From positions 186,001-250,000 of the forward strand of contig NZ_PHQQ01000002.1 of the NCBI RefSeq assembly GCF_002909235.1: a stretch of DNA of 64,000 nucleotides, written 5' to 3'. The first letter of the stretch is position 1; every line of letters begins with the position of its first letter. This DNA is from Arenibacter catalasegens. GTDB lineage: Bacteria; Bacteroidota; Bacteroidia; Flavobacteriales; Flavobacteriaceae. Positions 30,466-39,599 of the stretch are shown here, piece after piece. Both the position numbers and the translations under genes were made by a program. Under the pieces are notes generated by a model that saw nothing but the letters and a program-made list of their open reading frames with translations, did no database searches and was not told where the DNA came from.

Positions 30466-30942
30466 TTAAAATCTAAAGTGAGAGAATGCTTTGTTTGCTT
30501 CTGCCATTTTATGGGTATCTGTTCTTTTCTTAACCGCAGCACCTTCTTCTTTTGCTGCTGCCAAAATTTCTCCAGCTAATTTTTGCGACATCGCTTTTTC
30601 GTTCCTCTTACGAGCAAAACTAATAAGCCACTTCATAGCGGTAGAAATCTTACGATCTGGTCTAATTTGCATAGGAATTTGAAAAGTAGCACCACCTACT
30701 CTTCTACTTCTCACCTCAACATGAGGCATAACATTGGACAATGCATCTTTCCAAAGCTCCAACGCAGTCTTTTCTTCGTCTGTCTTTTTTTCCTCTACGA
30801 TATCTATAGCATCGTAAAACACTTTAAAGGCAACCGACTTCTTACCATCCCACATCATCATGTTCACAAAACGTGTCACCAATTGGTCATTAAACCTTGG
30901 ATCGGGTAAAAGTGGTCTCTTTTTTGCCTGCTTTTTTCTCAT
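30466..30942 (-). CDS. rpsG: 30S ribosomal protein S7
   Basis: 158 residues; nucleates the small-subunit head. [20 protein letters not shown], the family region [20 protein letters not shown] and the C-terminal [14 protein letters not shown] are visible. It is 77 bases after rpsL and nine before fusA. In E. coli S7 represses its operon through the rpsL-rpsG spacer; I cannot identify an equivalent fold here. Confidence 0.99.
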   Translation of the reverse strand: MRKKQAKKRPLLPDPRFNDQLVTRFVNMMMWDGKKSVAFKVFYDAIDIVEEKKTDEEKTALELWKDALSNVMPHVEVRSRRVGGATFQIPMQIRPDRKISTAMKWLISFARKRNEKAMSQKLAGEILAAAKEEGAAVKKRTDTHKMAEANKAFSHFRF

Positions 30943-31019
30943 TTCTTCTTTTTGAGTTAATGGTCAATAGTCAATTATCAAAAGTATTCCTACCTTTAAT
31001 AGTAACTGTTAACAAATTT

Positions 31020-31394
31020 TTACTTCTTAGGGCGTTTTGCTCCGTACTTAGATCTACGTTGTGTCCTTCCAGCAACACCTGCTGTATCCAAAGCACCTCT
31101 AACGATGTGATACCTAACTCCTGGCAAATCCTTTACCCTTCCGCCTCTTACTAATACTATCGAGTGCTCTTGTAAATTGTGACCCTCACCTGGTATATAT
31201 GCGTTTACTTCCTTTCCATTGGTCAACCTAACCCTTGCTACTTTACGCATTGCAGAGTTTGGTTTCTTAGGAGTGGTTGTATAAACACGTGTACATACAC
31301 CTCTTCTTTGAGGACACGAATCCAAAGCAGCCGATTTACTCTTCTTAGTAATCGTGACTCTTCCTTTTCGTACTAATTGTGAAATTGTTGGCAT
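31020..31394 (-). CDS. rpsL: 30S ribosomal protein S12
   Basis: 124 residues; decoding-centre protein. [40 protein letters not shown] and [20 protein letters not shown] include the two lysines associated with streptomycin sensitivity, both unchanged. An ATG at 31442 is in frame, but it falls inside the promoter; the ATG at 31394 is the standard start. It is the first gene of the ribosomal block. Confidence 0.99.
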   Translation of the reverse strand: MPTISQLVRKGRVTITKKSKSAALDSCPQRRGVCTRVYTTTPKKPNSAMRKVARVRLTNGKEVNAYIPGEGHNLQEHSIVLVRGGRVKDLPGVRYHIVRGALDTAGVAGRTQRRSKYGAKRPKK

Positions 31395-31439
31395 ACTATT
31401 TTTGTATAATAAAAACTTAACCCCTCTTTTAAGGGCTGG

Positions 31440-31470
31440 CAAATGTAGTAATTATTCGCAATATTTCAAA
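31440..31470 (-). promoter_or_regulatory. Promoter of the ribosomal block (upstream of rpsL)
   Basis: Read on the minus strand: TTTG at 31470-31467, a 19-base spacer, then TACATTTG at 31447-31440. Both elements match the Bacteroidota housekeeping promoter (TTTG, 17-23 bases, TAnnTTTG). The start of transcription would fall near 31434, giving a leader of about 40 bases before rpsL. This also supports the short rpsL start. Confidence 0.65.
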
Positions 31471-31882
31471 CCCTATGGAATTTATTTTTTATATTTTTTA
31501 TACTCAACAGATTCAATGGCTAGGTTTTATATGTTAACAAACCATATCAAGATGCCCAAATGGACTAAAAAGAAGGATAATATCACGAATAAAAACGAAA
31601 AACCAGAACTAAAGTCCGTGAATAATCAGAAAATAGATACTACACATAACTTCTTTTTTTGATAAATTCTCAGCTTAATCGATTAATCTTGTATAATGTC
31701 GCAATTTTAAATGCAAATAACCGTTAATCATTGAGATTATTATTGAATTGTCATTATTTTAACTGTTTAGTTGCAATAAATTCCTACGATCACGTCAATA
31801 AATTGTTATAAATATAAAATAAAGCTTAACATCTGTGACAAAACATCAATTATAATGCAATAAGAAGTCATTTTTAACAGTT
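31471..31882. other. Divergent AT-rich intergenic region
   Basis: About 400 bases between the rpsL promoter and the control region of susC. I see no credible gene, RNA or repeat. The frames that open here have poor, repetitive composition with no family resemblance. It probably only separates the two divergent transcription units. Confidence 0.5.
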
Positions 31883-31906
31883 ATTTATTATGCGCGCATA
31901 ATAAAT
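31883..31906. promoter_or_regulatory. Perfect 24-bp palindrome upstream of susC (candidate operator)
   Basis: The 12 bases at 31883-31894 (ATTTATTATGCG) are exactly the reverse complement of those at 31895-31906. The CG-rich centre stands out in AT-rich DNA. It lies 68 bases before the susC ATG, just upstream of a weak promoter candidate, as expected for the site of a dimeric activator or repressor. Confidence 0.6.
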
Positions 31907-31918
31907 GTGCCTAAAAAG

Positions 31919-31949
31919 TTGTTTTATTAACAATAAATTAGGATTTTTG
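31919..31949 (+). promoter_or_regulatory. Weak promoter candidate of the susC operon
   Basis: TTG at 31919-31921, about 20 bases, then GATTTTTG at 31942-31949. The second word differs from TAnnTTTG at one position. A weak core next to a palindrome suggests dependence on an activator. Confidence 0.35.
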
Positions 31950-31974
31950 CATCGCTAATTCAAATAATTATAAA

Positions 31975-34900
31975 ATGAAAACAAAGTTAAATGGAATCCT
32001 AACGCTGTTTCTAGCGTTGATTGTGCAACTATCTTTTGCACAAGAAAAGACGATTTCAGGTACGGTTACGGACCAAGATGGTCTGCCGCTACCTGGAGTG
32101 AACATCCTAGTAGAAGGAACTACAACAGGTACCCAATCCGATTTTGACGGACTTTACACTATTAACGCAAGTGTTGGTGAAATTTTGGTGTTCTCCTATA
32201 TAGGTCAAAGTAATGCCAAAATGACCATTGGCGCCAGCAACACCATCAACGTCCAAATGGAGGAAGATGCTCAGGCACTGGAAGAAGTGGTTGTAACAGC
32301 CTTAGGTATTAAGAGAAACCCAAGATCTTTAGGATATTCTGTTAAGTCTGTTGAGGCTGAAGCCATAACCGACAACTCAGAACCAGATTTAATAAAGTCA
32401 CTTAACGGTAAGGTACCCGGAGTAAACGTTAATGTATCAACGGGTGTTGCCGGTGCCGCCAACAAAATAAGCATAAGGGGAACTACTTCCTTTCAAGGAG
32501 GAAACCAACCTTTATTTGTAGTTGATGGCACACCATATAGCAATGACCAAATAACCACTACTAGCCAAATTACAGGCGGTGGAGGATATGAATCCGGTAT
32601 TTCATCTTTGGACCCTAATGATATAGCCAATGTTGAAGTACTTAAAGGAGCAGTAGCCGCAGCACTTTACGGTTCTAGGGCGGTAAATGGTGTTATCATC
32701 ATTACCACCAAAGCTGGTAAATCCGGCGGATTGTCCAATAAAAAATTCGAAGTATCACTAAATACCGGTGTATATTTTGAAAAAATTGCCAATCTTCCAG
32801 AGTACCAAAACACTTACGGTAACGGAACCAATTTCAATTACAATAATGCCAACGGTTCTTGGGGCGCAAGATTTGATTCTCGCGAAACCATTCCTACCTG
32901 GGCAAATTTGCTTAATGCATTTCCTGACCAATTTGGGCCTACGGTTCCTTATGTAGCACAACCTAACAACGTAAAGGACTTGTTTAAAACAGGATTTGTT
33001 GCCGATAATTCGGTTAACATTAGTTCTGCTAAGGAAAATTCCAATTTCAGCTTAACCATATCCAATATAGACCAACAAGGCTATATCCCTTTTAACTCAT
33101 ACAAAAGGACCAATATTTCTGCAGGTGGTAATTTCAAATTGGACAATGGTTTAAAAGTTGGAGCCAATCTAAGTTACTCTGACAGTTACCAAGTTGGCCC
33201 GTTCCTTGGAGAAAACCAATTCACAGGAGCCGCTTCTTCCTTTGCAAGGACTTTGGTTCTAGGTAGAACTTGGGACTTAAGCCTTCCGTATGAAGATGCC
33301 AATGGAGCGCCAGTAATACCCAACGGTGGTTGGGATCACCCATTATGGTCTTGGGAACACAATCAAATTAGGACTGGAGTAAACAGGACTGTTGCCAATG
33401 TAAATTTTGCCTATGACTTTAATGAGCACATTAATGCAAGGTATCAATTGGGTATTAATAAGTACGATCTAGCTCGTATAGAAATAACAGATAAAGGTTC
33501 TAGAGGTGCTTCGGGCACTGGAAGCGTGGTAACTGATGATTACGGGAGCGAAGAAATCGAATCTACCTTCGTGCTAAACTTTAATTATGACCTTGCCGAG
33601 GATTTAAATATGAACTTCTTGGTCGGAAATAACGTGAACCAAATTTCCAGCCATCGTGTTGGTTATACCGGTACGAATCTAATTGCAGACAATATCTTTA
33701 CCGTGAACAATACGGCCAATGTAGTTTCGGATGTAGATGAAACAACAAGAAAAAGGATCGTTGGTGTTTTTGCTGATTTAGGATTAGGATATAAGGATTT
33801 TCTATACCTGAATGCTACGGCCAGAAATGACTGGTCCTCTACTCTACCTCAATCAGACAACAGCTTCCTATATCCATCAGTTTCTACCTCATTTATTTTT
33901 ACTGAGGCTTTAGGAATAAGTAATGACATCCTTAGCTATGGTAAAATTAGAGGTGGTTGGGCCAACGTAAGCAGAGATGCCGATCCTTACCAAATCAATA
34001 AAATATTTACGGTAGGTACAGTTTACTCAGGGCAACCTTCCGTATTCGTTCCTACTACTCTTGGTAATCCCAATTTAAGTCCGGAGAACACCGAAGAGTT
34101 TGAAGTAGGTATAGATTTGGAACTCTTTAACAAAAGAGCGATAGTTGACTTTACATGGTATCAAAAAACGACTACCGATCTTATTTCTGAAGTTAATGTA
34201 CCTACTTCCTCCGGTTACACTTCATTGTTGACCAATATAGGTGAAATGGAAAATAAAGGTATCGAAGTTGGATTAACACTTATTCCAGTGAGAACCGACA
34301 ACTTTAAATGGTCCACTTTCACCTCTTTTACAAAGAACAAGAACGTGGTAAACAAATTGATCGAAGGTCTAGACAGGTTTCCAATAGATGTTAACCAGAT
34401 AGCTTTTGTAGACGAAGGAGAAGCTTTTGGAGTATTCTACGGAACCGCATTCATGAGGGATGATGAGGGGAATTATTTAATTGAACAAAGTGAGGGGGGT
34501 ATCTTACAAGCCTTGGACAACCAAGTAGTTGGTGACCCTAACCCTGATTTCAAAATTGGTTTTACCAATACCTTTAAATATAAGACTTTAAGTTTACAGG
34601 CCCAATTGGACTGGAAAGAAGGTGGCGACATTTCCTCTTCAGGAATTGCAGCCTTATTAGGTAGAGGAGTAACCAAGGATACAGAAGACCGTGAACGCAC
34701 TTTTATTCTTCCAGGTTTTTATGGTAATCCCACCACAGGGGAACCTATTTTGGATGGTTCTGGGAACAAAATCCCAAATACTACCCAAATGACAATGAAC
34801 AACCTATATTTCTCACCAACCAATAGTAACACCTTCGGTATTAATTCCGTAGATGAGGCTACCATTTATGATGGAACTGTATTTAGGTTAAGGGAAATAG

Positions 34901-35127
34901 CATTGGCATACGAAGTTCCAAAGAAGTTTTTGGACAAAACCTTTATTGGTGGTATGACATTTTCAGTGGTAGGGAACAACTTATGGTATTTTGCACCTAA
35001 CGTTCCAAAGTACACCAATTTTGACCCAGATGTTACTGCTTATGGGTCAGGTAACCTACAAGGTATTGAGACTCAATCTGCCCCTAGTTCCAAAAGGTTT
35101 GGGTTTAAACTTAACGTAACATTTTAA
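31975..35127 (+). CDS. SusC/RagA-type TonB-dependent outer-membrane transporter
   Basis: Outer-membrane beta-barrel that imports large ligands with its SusD lid, energised by TonB; 1050 residues. Signal peptide at 1-22 ends LSFAQ. A carboxypeptidase-D-like domain follows (about 24-100; ISGTVTDQDGLPLPGVNILV). Next come the linker EEVVVTALG and the plug domain (about 120-250; GVNVNVSTG, ISIRGTTS, PLFVVDGTPY, NVEVLKGAVAAALYGSRAVN). The barrel ends in the aromatic RFGFKLNVTF. It leads an operon with susD 11 bases downstream. No glycoside hydrolase, peptidase or sigma/anti-sigma pair lies nearby, so the substrate is unknown. Confidence 0.97.
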   Translation: MKTKLNGILTLFLALIVQLSFAQEKTISGTVTDQDGLPLPGVNILVEGTTTGTQSDFDGLYTINASVGEILVFSYIGQSNAKMTIGASNTINVQMEEDAQALEEVVVTALGIKRNPRSLGYSVKSVEAEAITDNSEPDLIKSLNGKVPGVNVNVSTGVAGAANKISIRGTTSFQGGNQPLFVVDGTPYSNDQITTTSQITGGGGYESGISSLDPNDIANVEVLKGAVAAALYGSRAVNGVIIITTKAGKSGGLSNKKFEVSLNTGVYFEKIANLPEYQNTYGNGTNFNYNNANGSWGARFDSRETIPTWANLLNAFPDQFGPTVPYVAQPNNVKDLFKTGFVADNSVNISSAKENSNFSLTISNIDQQGYIPFNSYKRTNISAGGNFKLDNGLKVGANLSYSDSYQVGPFLGENQFTGAASSFARTLVLGRTWDLSLPYEDANGAPVIPNGGWDHPLWSWEHNQIRTGVNRTVANVNFAYDFNEHINARYQLGINKYDLARIEITDKGSRGASGTGSVVTDDYGSEEIESTFVLNFNYDLAEDLNMNFLVGNNVNQISSHRVGYTGTNLIADNIFTVNNTANVVSDVDETTRKRIVGVFADLGLGYKDFLYLNATARNDWSSTLPQSDNSFLYPSVSTSFIFTEALGISNDILSYGKIRGGWANVSRDADPYQINKIFTVGTVYSGQPSVFVPTTLGNPNLSPENTEEFEVGIDLELFNKRAIVDFTWYQKTTTDLISEVNVPTSSGYTSLLTNIGEMENKGIEVGLTLIPVRTDNFKWSTFTSFTKNKNVVNKLIEGLDRFPIDVNQIAFVDEGEAFGVFYGTAFMRDDEGNYLIEQSEGGILQALDNQVVGDPNPDFKIGFTNTFKYKTLSLQAQLDWKEGGDISSSGIAALLGRGVTKDTEDRERTFILPGFYGNPTTGEPILDGSGNKIPNTTQMTMNNLYFSPTNSNTFGINSVDEATIYDGTVFRLREIALAYEVPKKFLDKTFIGGMTFSVVGNNLWYFAPNVPKYTNFDPDVTAYGSGNLQGIETQSAPSSKRFGFKLNVTF

Positions 35128-35138
35128 TAAAAAGAACT

Positions 35139-36839
35139 ATGAAAAATATATTTAAAATAAATCTGAAAAGCCGCACAATGTTCGCCGTAGCATTGGTGTC
35201 TTTACTTTTCTACAATTGTAGTGACTATTTGGATGTGAATACAGACCCAAACAATCCTACAGTAGCTCCCTTGGATCAACTATTGACAGACACGGAGAGG
35301 AACTTTAACTTGATAACGGAATTTAGGGTTTATATGGCAGAGGAACTTTCCGCCTATGTACACCAATTTACCTTCCGTGAAGAGCAGGATCAATATGGTA
35401 CCAAACAAGACAATACCGATATTCAAAATTCTTGGGACGTTGCCTATTCGGTAATCACCGAAGCTGATATTATTATTGAGCAAGGTACTGCTGAGAACGA
35501 GATGATCATTGTTGGAATGGCCAAGGTTCTTAAAGGATATACTGCGACCATTATTGCTGACATTTGGGGAGATGCTCCTTATTCAGAAGCCTCAAAACTT
35601 GCCACCGGCGTTGTAAGCCCTGTTTTTGACAGTCAGACCGCAATCTACGAAAATGCATTGTCGCTTATTGACGAAGGTCTAGCCAACATTAATAGTGGAC
35701 AAGGTGCCAATCCTGGTACCCAAGATTTATTTTACGATGGCAGTATTCCTCAGTGGAACAAATTTGTGAATACCCTAAAATTAAAATTGTACAACGAAAT
35801 TAGGTTGTCCACTATGTTTAATGCCAGTAAATTGAATGCTTTAATTTCTGCAAATAACTTTATGGCTAGTAGCAGTGACGATTTCGAATTTCCTTATTCT
35901 ACTACCCAATCACCGGCAGAAGAAAGAAATCCACTTTTCAGAACTACTTACTTAACAGGACAAACTTCCCATTATGCGAGCCCTTGGTTCTACGAAATAT
36001 TAAACGGATGGAATCCGAACATTCACAACGGATTGGCCGATCCAAGGCTTCCTTACTATTTCTTTAATCAATTAACACCAGGTCAGTTACCTCCGGATGT
36101 TGGTGACCCTACAACAGGAGATCCCAAAGCGGATTACTGGGATAGAAATACAGGATTCCATACTATTAGATTTGGTAGCGTAAGTGCCAACAGGGATTTC
36201 GCTTCCAGAGAATCTTCCACCTATCCAGGAATATATCCTGCTGGAGGTAGATATGATGATGGTCTAGGTGGTGATGCCGATGTAAATGCAGGTACCGGCG
36301 CAGCTCCACATAGGATGTTAACCTTTCATGAGTCTTTGTTTATTCAGGCAGAATTAATTCAAGCCAATGTCATATCTGGCGATGCAAGAACAATGTTGGA
36401 AAACGCAATGACCGCGGCCTTTAAAAAGGTAGATGATGTAGTAGCAAATTCAGAAACATCCCAGACCGTTCCTAAATTAATTGGAACTACTGCTGTAACC
36501 GATTTTATTGATGGTATTTTGGCTGAATTCGATGCGGCATCCGATACCAAGAAAATGGAAATCATTATGACCCAAAAATGGGTATCCACTTTTGGCGATC
36601 CATTTGATCAATATAATGATTATAGAAGAACTGGATTTCCTGTTTTAGCCGATCCAAATTCTACCTCTCTGGAATATCAATTGGACAATGAAGATGAATG
36701 GCCTTTGCTTGACAGTGAAACAAACTTACTAAGACCATATCAGGTTTCCATATTCTGGCCGCAAGCTGAATTAAACGTTAATGAAAATGCACCTGCCCAG
36801 AAAGATGCAACCACGTATAAAATATTTTGGGATAACTAA
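35139..36839 (+). CDS. SusD/RagB-type substrate-binding lipoprotein
   Basis: Surface lipoprotein that caps the SusC barrel; 566 residues. The signal ends at a lipobox Cys (VSLLFYNCSDYLDVNTDPNN, Cys at about residue 27). The sequence shows the SusD-like helical fold with GYTATIIADIWGDAPYSEA near residue 130, the TPR-like region YENALSLIDEGLANIN, and the late motif QKWVSTFGDPFDQYNDYRRT. It most resembles the SusD/RagB subgroup often paired with short SusC partners of unknown substrate. It lies 11 bases after susC and 17 before a lipoprotein gene. Confidence 0.95.
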   Translation: MKNIFKINLKSRTMFAVALVSLLFYNCSDYLDVNTDPNNPTVAPLDQLLTDTERNFNLITEFRVYMAEELSAYVHQFTFREEQDQYGTKQDNTDIQNSWDVAYSVITEADIIIEQGTAENEMIIVGMAKVLKGYTATIIADIWGDAPYSEASKLATGVVSPVFDSQTAIYENALSLIDEGLANINSGQGANPGTQDLFYDGSIPQWNKFVNTLKLKLYNEIRLSTMFNASKLNALISANNFMASSSDDFEFPYSTTQSPAEERNPLFRTTYLTGQTSHYASPWFYEILNGWNPNIHNGLADPRLPYYFFNQLTPGQLPPDVGDPTTGDPKADYWDRNTGFHTIRFGSVSANRDFASRESSTYPGIYPAGGRYDDGLGGDADVNAGTGAAPHRMLTFHESLFIQAELIQANVISGDARTMLENAMTAAFKKVDDVVANSETSQTVPKLIGTTAVTDFIDGILAEFDAASDTKKMEIIMTQKWVSTFGDPFDQYNDYRRTGFPVLADPNSTSLEYQLDNEDEWPLLDSETNLLRPYQVSIFWPQAELNVNENAPAQKDATTYKIFWDN

Positions 36840-36856
36840 TTCATAAAATTCATATC

Positions 36857-37750
36857 ATGAAAAATATATATATTCTAAGCCTCTTTTTAGCCGTATTTGC
36901 GCTAAACACATCTTGTGATGATGACGGAGGCACGTCGGCAGTACCGACCACAAATGGTGCTCTACCCGATTTCGCAGTAGTTGCAGGTAGTTCTGCATTT
37001 ATTGACCTTACAGGCTTGGACGACCTAAAACTACAATTCACAGTTGGTGTTGGGGTAGGAGAACCAACATCTTTTGACCTTAAAGCATTCTACCTTACGG
37101 TGGATGGCAATTTGTATGGCCCAATAGTTTTGGATGCCGGCGTAACCACTTTTCCTAAGGAATATTCAATTACGGGGACCGATCTTGTAGGTGCCTTTTC
37201 AGAACTCAGTAGCGCTGATGATATTCAAGTTGGAGATGTTTTAAAATTATTCACGTCTTATACATTTAAAGATGGTTCCCAGATTGATATTCTAAATAGC
37301 AAAGCGGAACCAAATTACCTTGCTTCCGATTTTAATACCTACTCCGACTTTACGGTAAAATTGGAGTATGTTGTATCTTGTCCTTCCGATTTGGCTGGCA
37401 CCTACACGGTTCTTAGTAGTGGATCTTCTACTGATTCAGGACCAACACCAGATGAAAACCCTATTGTTGATTATCCATACACTGTGGTTCTAACGGACAA
37501 TGGTGGCGGAAATTATACTGTTTCAGATGGTTTTGCCGGTCTGTATATACTATGGTATGATATCTACGGTATCTCGGGTGAAACTCCGGGTAATTTCACC
37601 GACATATGTGGTGAATTATCAGGGACTTGGGGAGAACCTTTTGGAACCGATGTTACTGTTACTGGAACTGTTAATCCAGATGGGACACTTTCCATTACTT
37701 GGATAAATGGCTATGATGATACTGCGGATGCTGTTTATACTCCACAGTAA
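36857..37750 (+). CDS. SusCD-associated lipoprotein of unknown function
   Basis: 297 residues, third gene of the SusCD operon. The signal peptide ends in a lipobox (FALNTSCDDDGG, Cys near residue 20), with acidic residues after the Cys that favour surface export in Bacteroidota. The middle (about 45-165) is beta-rich with a repeated Val-Gly pattern. The C-terminal part (about 175-297) is another beta-rich unit (CPSDLAGTYTVLSSG, GNYTVSDGFAGLY, VTGTVNPDGTLSITW). No family is recognised with confidence. By position it probably binds the same ligand at the cell surface, like the SusE/F proteins. Confidence 0.85.
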   Translation: MKNIYILSLFLAVFALNTSCDDDGGTSAVPTTNGALPDFAVVAGSSAFIDLTGLDDLKLQFTVGVGVGEPTSFDLKAFYLTVDGNLYGPIVLDAGVTTFPKEYSITGTDLVGAFSELSSADDIQVGDVLKLFTSYTFKDGSQIDILNSKAEPNYLASDFNTYSDFTVKLEYVVSCPSDLAGTYTVLSSGSSTDSGPTPDENPIVDYPYTVVLTDNGGGNYTVSDGFAGLYILWYDIYGISGETPGNFTDICGELSGTWGEPFGTDVTVTGTVNPDGTLSITWINGYDDTADAVYTPQ

Positions 37751-37781
37751 ACCCAGTATAAAATCTAGGTAATAATTTATT

Positions 37782-37820
37782 AAGAAACCGTTGAAAATTA
37801 CTTTTCAGCGGTTTCTTTTT
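37782..37820 (+). terminator. Terminator of the susC operon
   Basis: A long stem (AAGAAACCG with CGGTTTCTT, continued by TGAAAA with TTTTCA after one wobble) ends in a T-run. It lies 31 bases past the lipoprotein stop. Confidence 0.92.
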
Positions 37821-37929
37821 TTACTAATAGTTCAAACTTTGGCCTTAATTAGATCAGGCCTCATTAATTATTGCCAGCTAATACTTTTAAGTTGTATTTA
37901 TTTCTCACTTATTTTCTACCTTTACCGAC

Positions 37930-38673
37930 ATGAAAGATACTGAACAAATTTATGGCATCAGAGCCGTAATTGAAGCCATAAAAGCGAATGAACCCATAGA
38001 TAAGGTTTTTATCCAAAAAGGCCTTAAAGGCGACCTTTCTAAGGATATGGAAACCCTAATCCGGAAAAATGGTATTACCGCTTCCTATGTGCCCATTGAA
38101 AAATTAAACCGACTAACCAAGAGCAATCATCAAGGTGTGGTTGCCAATATATCTCCCATAACCTTTTTGACCGTGGAAGAAATGGTCGAAAAAGTGCTGG
38201 AAACCAAAAAAACACCACTATTCCTATTATTGGATCAACTGTCGGATGTGCGCAACTTTGGTGCAGTAATCAGAACCGCTGAATGCACTGGGGTAGATGG
38301 AATCATTATACAGAAAAAAGGCGCTGCTCCAGTTACAGCAGATACCATTAAAACATCGGCAGGTGCCGCTTTTCGTGTGCCTATTGCCAAGATAGACCAT
38401 ATAAAAGATGCCGTATTTTATTTACAAGCCTCTGGAATAAAGGTTATTGCTGCAACCGAAAAAACAGAAAACACCATTTATGAGGTTTCGTTTAAAGAAC
38501 CTTGTGCCATTATTATGGGCTCTGAAGATATAGGTATCTCCCCCTCTATTTTAAAGGTTGCAGACCACATGGCAAAACTACCCATGCTGGGTGAGATTGG
38601 TTCTCTAAATGTTTCGGTAGCCTGTGGCGTTTTCCTTTATGAAGCGGTAAGGCAAAGGCAAGAAACCCCTTAA
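37930..38673 (+). CDS. rlmB: 23S rRNA (guanosine-2'-O)-methyltransferase RlmB-like
   Basis: SPOUT-class methyltransferase, 247 residues; family members methylate the ribose of G2251 in the 23S P-loop. The N-terminal substrate-binding domain (QIYGIRAVIEAIKANEPIDK) precedes the knotted domain with motif 1 NFGAVIRTAECTGVDG, motif 2 AIIMGSEDIGIS, and motif 3 GSLNVSVACGVFLYE. It has the usual length and start. It stands alone and its terminator overlaps the end of the convergent rhomboid gene. Confidence 0.93.
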   Translation: MKDTEQIYGIRAVIEAIKANEPIDKVFIQKGLKGDLSKDMETLIRKNGITASYVPIEKLNRLTKSNHQGVVANISPITFLTVEEMVEKVLETKKTPLFLLLDQLSDVRNFGAVIRTAECTGVDGIIIQKKGAAPVTADTIKTSAGAAFRVPIAKIDHIKDAVFYLQASGIKVIAATEKTENTIYEVSFKEPCAIIMGSEDIGISPSILKVADHMAKLPMLGEIGSLNVSVACGVFLYEAVRQRQETP

Positions 38674-38710
38674 GGAAATAGATTGCCCAAATTTATAAGG
38701 ACATGCCATA

Positions 38711-39454
38711 TTATAATTCCAATCCCGAATCTTCGGGATTTTTTTTATAATGATAAGTGATTTTAATTTCTTCTTCAGTTGGGTCCTGTGGTCTGTTTTC
38801 AATAAAATTACCATTTTCATCAAAATGCTTTAAGAATTCATCCCCCTCTTCGTTATAATCCTCCTTTTCCCAATCGTATTTTTTTATTTTGGGCAAAGGG
38901 GCCTTCAATACGAATGCCAAAAACAAGCCTGTAACAAAGCCGCCTAAATGGCCCTCCCATGAAATTCCGTCCTTAACCGGAAAAATATACCACAGCGTAC
39001 TGCCGTAGATAAAAACTACAATCAAGGATAGGGCTACCAATCGGTAGTGTTTGGAAATAATTCCTTTAAAAAATATAAAACTGACCAGAACATAAATTAA
39101 TCCGCTTGCTCCAATATGATAAGACGGCCTTCCTATGAGCCAAGTTATAAAGCCCGAAATAAGTATTCCCCATAACAACACCTTAAAGGCTATGCTTCTA
39201 TAGAAATAAACCAAGGATGCTGTAAGCATGGCCAACGGAATAGTATTATTGTACAAATGTTCTACGGAGGCATGCAAAAAAGGACTTAAAACTATACCCC
39301 GCATCCCTTTTAGTGTCCTAGGATAAATACCATAATGGTTAAAGTTAACCTGAAACCGAATTTCAAACCAATATACAGTCCAAATAGAGAGCACCGCCAA
39401 TAATGGAATAGCAATTACGGCATTGGAAAATTTAAAATAGTTGCTCTCTGTCAT
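38711..39454 (-). CDS. Rhomboid-family intramembrane serine protease
   Basis: 247 residues with six membrane helices. The catalytic Ser lies in GASGLIYVLV near residue 136 and the His in WEGHLGGFVTG near residue 188. The Arg-rich loop between helices 1 and 2 (GMRGIVLSPFLHASVEHLYN) is present. The cytoplasmic tail of about 45 residues is acidic. Rhomboids cleave single-pass membrane proteins; the target is unknown. Its last codons overlap the terminator of the convergent rlmB gene. Confidence 0.92.
   Translation of the reverse strand: MTESNYFKFSNAVIAIPLLAVLSIWTVYWFEIRFQVNFNHYGIYPRTLKGMRGIVLSPFLHASVEHLYNNTIPLAMLTASLVYFYRSIAFKVLLWGILISGFITWLIGRPSYHIGASGLIYVLVSFIFFKGIISKHYRLVALSLIVVFIYGSTLWYIFPVKDGISWEGHLGGFVTGLFLAFVLKAPLPKIKKYDWEKEDYNEEGDEFLKHFDENGNFIENRPQDPTEEEIKITYHYKKNPEDSGLEL
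38721..38748 (+). terminator. rlmB terminator inside the end of the rhomboid gene
   Basis: An 8-bp stem (AATCCCGA with TCGGGATT) with a four-base loop, then eight T residues on the plus strand, 47 bases past the rlmB stop. The same bases encode the last residues of the rhomboid protein on the other strand. Confidence 0.85.
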
Positions 39455-39599
39455 AACGGAAATATAATTATTTATGCAATATGCTTACCAAAAATTTAAA
39501 ATCGGTTAAAATGTCATTTGTTTTTTTTCTAATTAAAATTCCCTTTTAAAGTCCCGAAAAAGAAACCGCTCTATACCAACTTTGTTTTATTTTTACATT

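Noticed and set aside
31395-31442. N-terminal extension of rpsL
   Set aside because: The bases belong to the promoter and short leader; S12 starts MPTISQ.
31354-31662. Plus-strand frame of about 100 codons over the rpsL promoter
   Set aside because: It overlaps the consensus promoter and rpsL, has poor composition and resembles no family.
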